In this document: positions 62,221-64,000 of the stretch, piece by piece | Position numbering within the stretch: the stretch's first letter is position 1 | Layout of the letters: each line of letters begins with the position of its first letter | NCBI RefSeq assembly: GCF_012935715.1 | Contig: NZ_CP052860.1 | Location: 1,984,001 to 2,048,000, forward strand | Length of the DNA stretch: 64,000 nucleotides | Direction of reading: 5' to 3' | DNA from: Pseudomonas sp. ADAK13 | GTDB lineage: Bacteria; Pseudomonadota; Gammaproteobacteria; Pseudomonadales; Pseudomonadaceae | Made by a program: the position numbers and the translations under genes | The notes under the pieces: generated by a model | Told to the model about the DNA's origin: nothing | The model's input: only the letters and a program-made list of their open reading frames with translations | The model's database searches: none

Positions 62221-64000
62221 TCAGCGAATGATCGGCGCCCTCGCCCAATCCAGCTCACTGGCCGGCATCGGCCGACCAAACCAGTACCCCTGGCCCAGGT
62301 CACACCGCTGCTCCAACAGAAACCGCGCCTGCTCGACCTGCTCGATACCCTCGGCGTGCACCTGCATGCCCATGCTCTGCGCCAACGCGATCACCACCCG
62401 CACGATCGCCGCGTCGTCTTCATCCCACGGCAACCCGGCGACAAAGCCCTGATCAATCTTGAGCTTCTGCACCGGCAACCGCTTGAGCCGCAGCAGCGAT
62501 GAGTAACCGGTGCCAAAGTCATCAATGGCCAGGCGCAAGCCCAACTCCCGCAGGCGGTGCATTTGTTCAAGGGCGACTTCCGGGTCTTCCATTACCGCGC
62601 TTTCGGTGACTTCCAATTCCAGGAATGCCGGATCCAGCCCCGTATCGTGCAGCACCTTGGCCACTTGCTCATACAGCTCGCGCCGGGCAAACAGGCGGCT
62701 GGACACGTTCACCGCGAGGAACGTAAGCGGTGCGCCGCCGGCCAGCCACTGGCACATCTGGCGGCAGGCCTGGTCCATGACCCAGGCGTCGATATCGGCG
62801 ATCAGCCCGGTACGCTCGGCAATCGGGATGAATTCCCCCGGCGGCACCAGCCCGCGCTCCGGGTGCTGCCAGCGCACCAGGGCTTCGACGCCGATCAGGC
62901 GGCTGTTCTGCAGGTCGTGCACCGGTTGGTAGTAAACCCGCAGCTCTTGCTGGTCGAGGGCGCGGCGCAGTTCGCCGGCCATTTCGACACGGTGCTGGGC
63001 GTGGGCGGTGAGTTCTTCGGTGTACAAGGCGTAGCCTTCGCGGCCGGCGCTCTTGGCCTTGAACAGCGCCGAATCGGCGTTGCGCAGCAGTTGCTCGGCG
63101 CTCAGGGCATCGCTGGGGAACAGGCTGATGCCAATGCTGGCGCTGATAAACAGCTGATGGCCGTCGAAGATGAACGGTTCTTTCATCCCATCGAGAATAC
63201 GTTGCGCCAGGGCGGCCGCCTGAACCACCTGTGGACAACTTTCCGCCAGCACCGCGAACTCGTCGCCCCCCAGGCGCGCCAGGGTCACGCCGGGGCCGAA
63301 CAGGCCTTGCAGGCGTTCGCCGACGGCCTTGAGCAACTGGTCGCCGACGTTGTGGCCAAGGCTGTCGTTGATGATCTTGAAGTGGTCCAGGTCCAGCAAC
63401 AGCAAGGCGCAGCCGCGTTTATGGATCTGCGCCGAGGCCAGGGCCTGTTCGGCGCGGTCGGTGAACAGCAGGCGGTTGGGCAGGTCGGTCAGCGGGTCGT
63501 GGTGGGCGAGGTGCGCCAGTTCGTGCTCGGAGTGCTTGATGGCGCTGATGTCGGAGAACACCGCGACGTAGTGGCTGATGTTGCCCTGCTCATCGCGGAT
63601 GACGCGGATGGTCTGCCACTGTGGATAAATTTCGCCGCTTTTACGGCGGTTCCAGATTTCGCCGCTCCATTCGCCTTCGCGCTCCAGGGTCTGGAACATC
63701 TGTTGATAGAAGCTCGCGGAGTGGCGCCCGGACTTGAACAGGCTCGGCTGGCGGCCCAACACGTCTTCGCCCTGGTAGCCGGTGATTTCGATAAAGGCCC
63801 GGTTGACGTGCACGATCAGCCCCTGCGCATCGGTAACCAGCACGCCTTCGCGGGTGCAATCGAACACAGCGGCGGCCTGGCGCAGCCGCTCGCGGTTTTC
63901 CTTGAGGGGCTGCTGGATCAGGTTTGCCCGGGCAAAACGGGCGCAAAGCAGATAAATCACCAGGGCGCTCAGGCCAATCCAGATATAGCCCCGCAGCGCC
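62221..64000 (-). CDS. PAS-GGDEF-EAL cyclic-di-GMP signalling protein (5' end outside window)
   Basis: C-terminal 593 residues of a membrane-anchored protein that makes or breaks c-di-GMP. The frame is open to the right edge: a membrane segment (ALRGYIWIGLSALVIYLLCARF) is followed by a PAS domain (about 35-155 of the visible part: AAAVFDCTREGVLVTDAQGLIVHVNRAFIEITGYQGEDVLG), GGDEF with intact signature (LARLGGDEFAVL) and EAL (GVEALVRWQHPERGL ... LEVTESAVMED ... LAIDDFGTGYSSL). No RxxD inhibition site is found just before GGDEF. The EAL catalytic residues needed for phosphodiesterase activity appear present, so both activities are possible. A periplasmic sensor domain is likely in the missing part. 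Confidence 0.92.
   Translation of the reverse strand, partial: ALRGYIWIGLSALVIYLLCARFARANLIQQPLKENRERLRQAAAVFDCTREGVLVTDAQGLIVHVNRAFIEITGYQGEDVLGRQPSLFKSGRHSASFYQQMFQTLEREGEWSGEIWNRRKSGEIYPQWQTIRVIRDEQGNISHYVAVFSDISAIKHSEHELAHLAHHDPLTDLPNRLLFTDRAEQALASAQIHKRGCALLLLDLDHFKIINDSLGHNVGDQLLKAVGERLQGLFGPGVTLARLGGDEFAVLAESCPQVVQAAALAQRILDGMKEPFIFDGHQLFISASIGISLFPSDALSAEQLLRNADSALFKAKSAGREGYALYTEELTAHAQHRVEMAGELRRALDQQELRVYYQPVHDLQNSRLIGVEALVRWQHPERGLVPPGEFIPIAERTGLIADIDAWVMDQACRQMCQWLAGGAPLTFLAVNVSSRLFARRELYEQVAKVLHDTGLDPAFLELEVTESAVMEDPEVALEQMHRLRELGLRLAIDDFGTGYSSLLRLKRLPVQKLKIDQGFVAGLPWDEDDAAIVRVVIALAQSMGMQVHAEGIEQVEQARFLLEQRCDLGQGYWFGRPMPASELDWARAPIIR

Overview
The window is about 64 kb of GC-rich, gene-dense chromosome. 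Codon use, gene content and dense REP-type palindromes of three classes point to a member of the Pseudomonas fluorescens group. No rRNA, tRNA, CRISPR array, transposase or phage gene was seen. Coordinates rest on reading frames, Shine-Dalgarno sites and motifs read by eye, and family assignments come from recalled motifs, not from searches.

Layout. 0-7 kb: a partial aldo-keto reductase, an OprD porin, a LysR/SDR divergent pair and a BetT-type BCCT transporter. 7-11.4 kb: cysteine metabolism (epsC, dcyD, cystine ABC genes tcyJ-tcyL-tcyN). 11.7-19.8 kb: a tandem-domain protein of unknown function, then two SfnB/DszC-like flavin oxidoreductases, a DszA/SnaA-like monooxygenase, metQ-metN-metI and a methyltransferase. 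20-27.5 kb: a secreted glycosidase-like protein and a TriABC-like RND efflux operon with two adaptor proteins. 27.6-35 kb: an AAA ATPase, a polar amino-acid ABC operon, an orphan MetQ, an HTH-less sigma54-activator-like AAA+ protein and an RBBP9-type hydrolase. 35.1-35.95 kb: a large inverted composite repeat. 36-43 kb: tonB-exbB-exbD, a LysR/deaminase/MFS group and a TonB-dependent receptor. 43-53.6 kb: sulfate-ester use (SftP-like receptor, two SftR-like LysR regulators, a sulfatase/phosphonate monoester hydrolase, atsK, atsR, atsB, atsC, atsA). 53.6-57.6 kb: a desaturase, an AraC regulator, a lone receiver, a Crp-like regulator and an Mpo1-like protein. 57.8-62 kb: the sulfate transport operon oscA-sbp-cysT-cysW-cysA. 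62.2-64 kb: a partial PAS-GGDEF-EAL protein.

How it works together. At least half of the window serves sulfur scavenging: inorganic sulfate (oscA/sbp/cysTWA), aryl and alkyl sulfate esters (atsA, atsK, atsRBC, receptor), cystine and D-cysteine (tcy, dcyD), methionine or related thioethers (metQNI, orphan metQ) and probably other organosulfur compounds (SfnB/DszA-like oxygenases). Several of the matching promoters carry an AT-rich element of the form ATATTC-Y-TAAA, which I infer to be a shared sulfur-starvation (CysB-type) signal. A second motif, CCAATGCATTT-N5-ATATTTTC, is found near both SftR-like genes and between atsR and atsB, and may be the LysR operator of the sulfate-ester regulon.

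Most unusual items: the Dsz-like operon with a translation-coupled 20-codon leader ORF; the sigma54-activator-like protein that lacks GAFTGA and an HTH and whose stop codon lies in a REP element; and the 818-bp inverted repeat whose arms fold into paired hairpins with compensatory substitutions.
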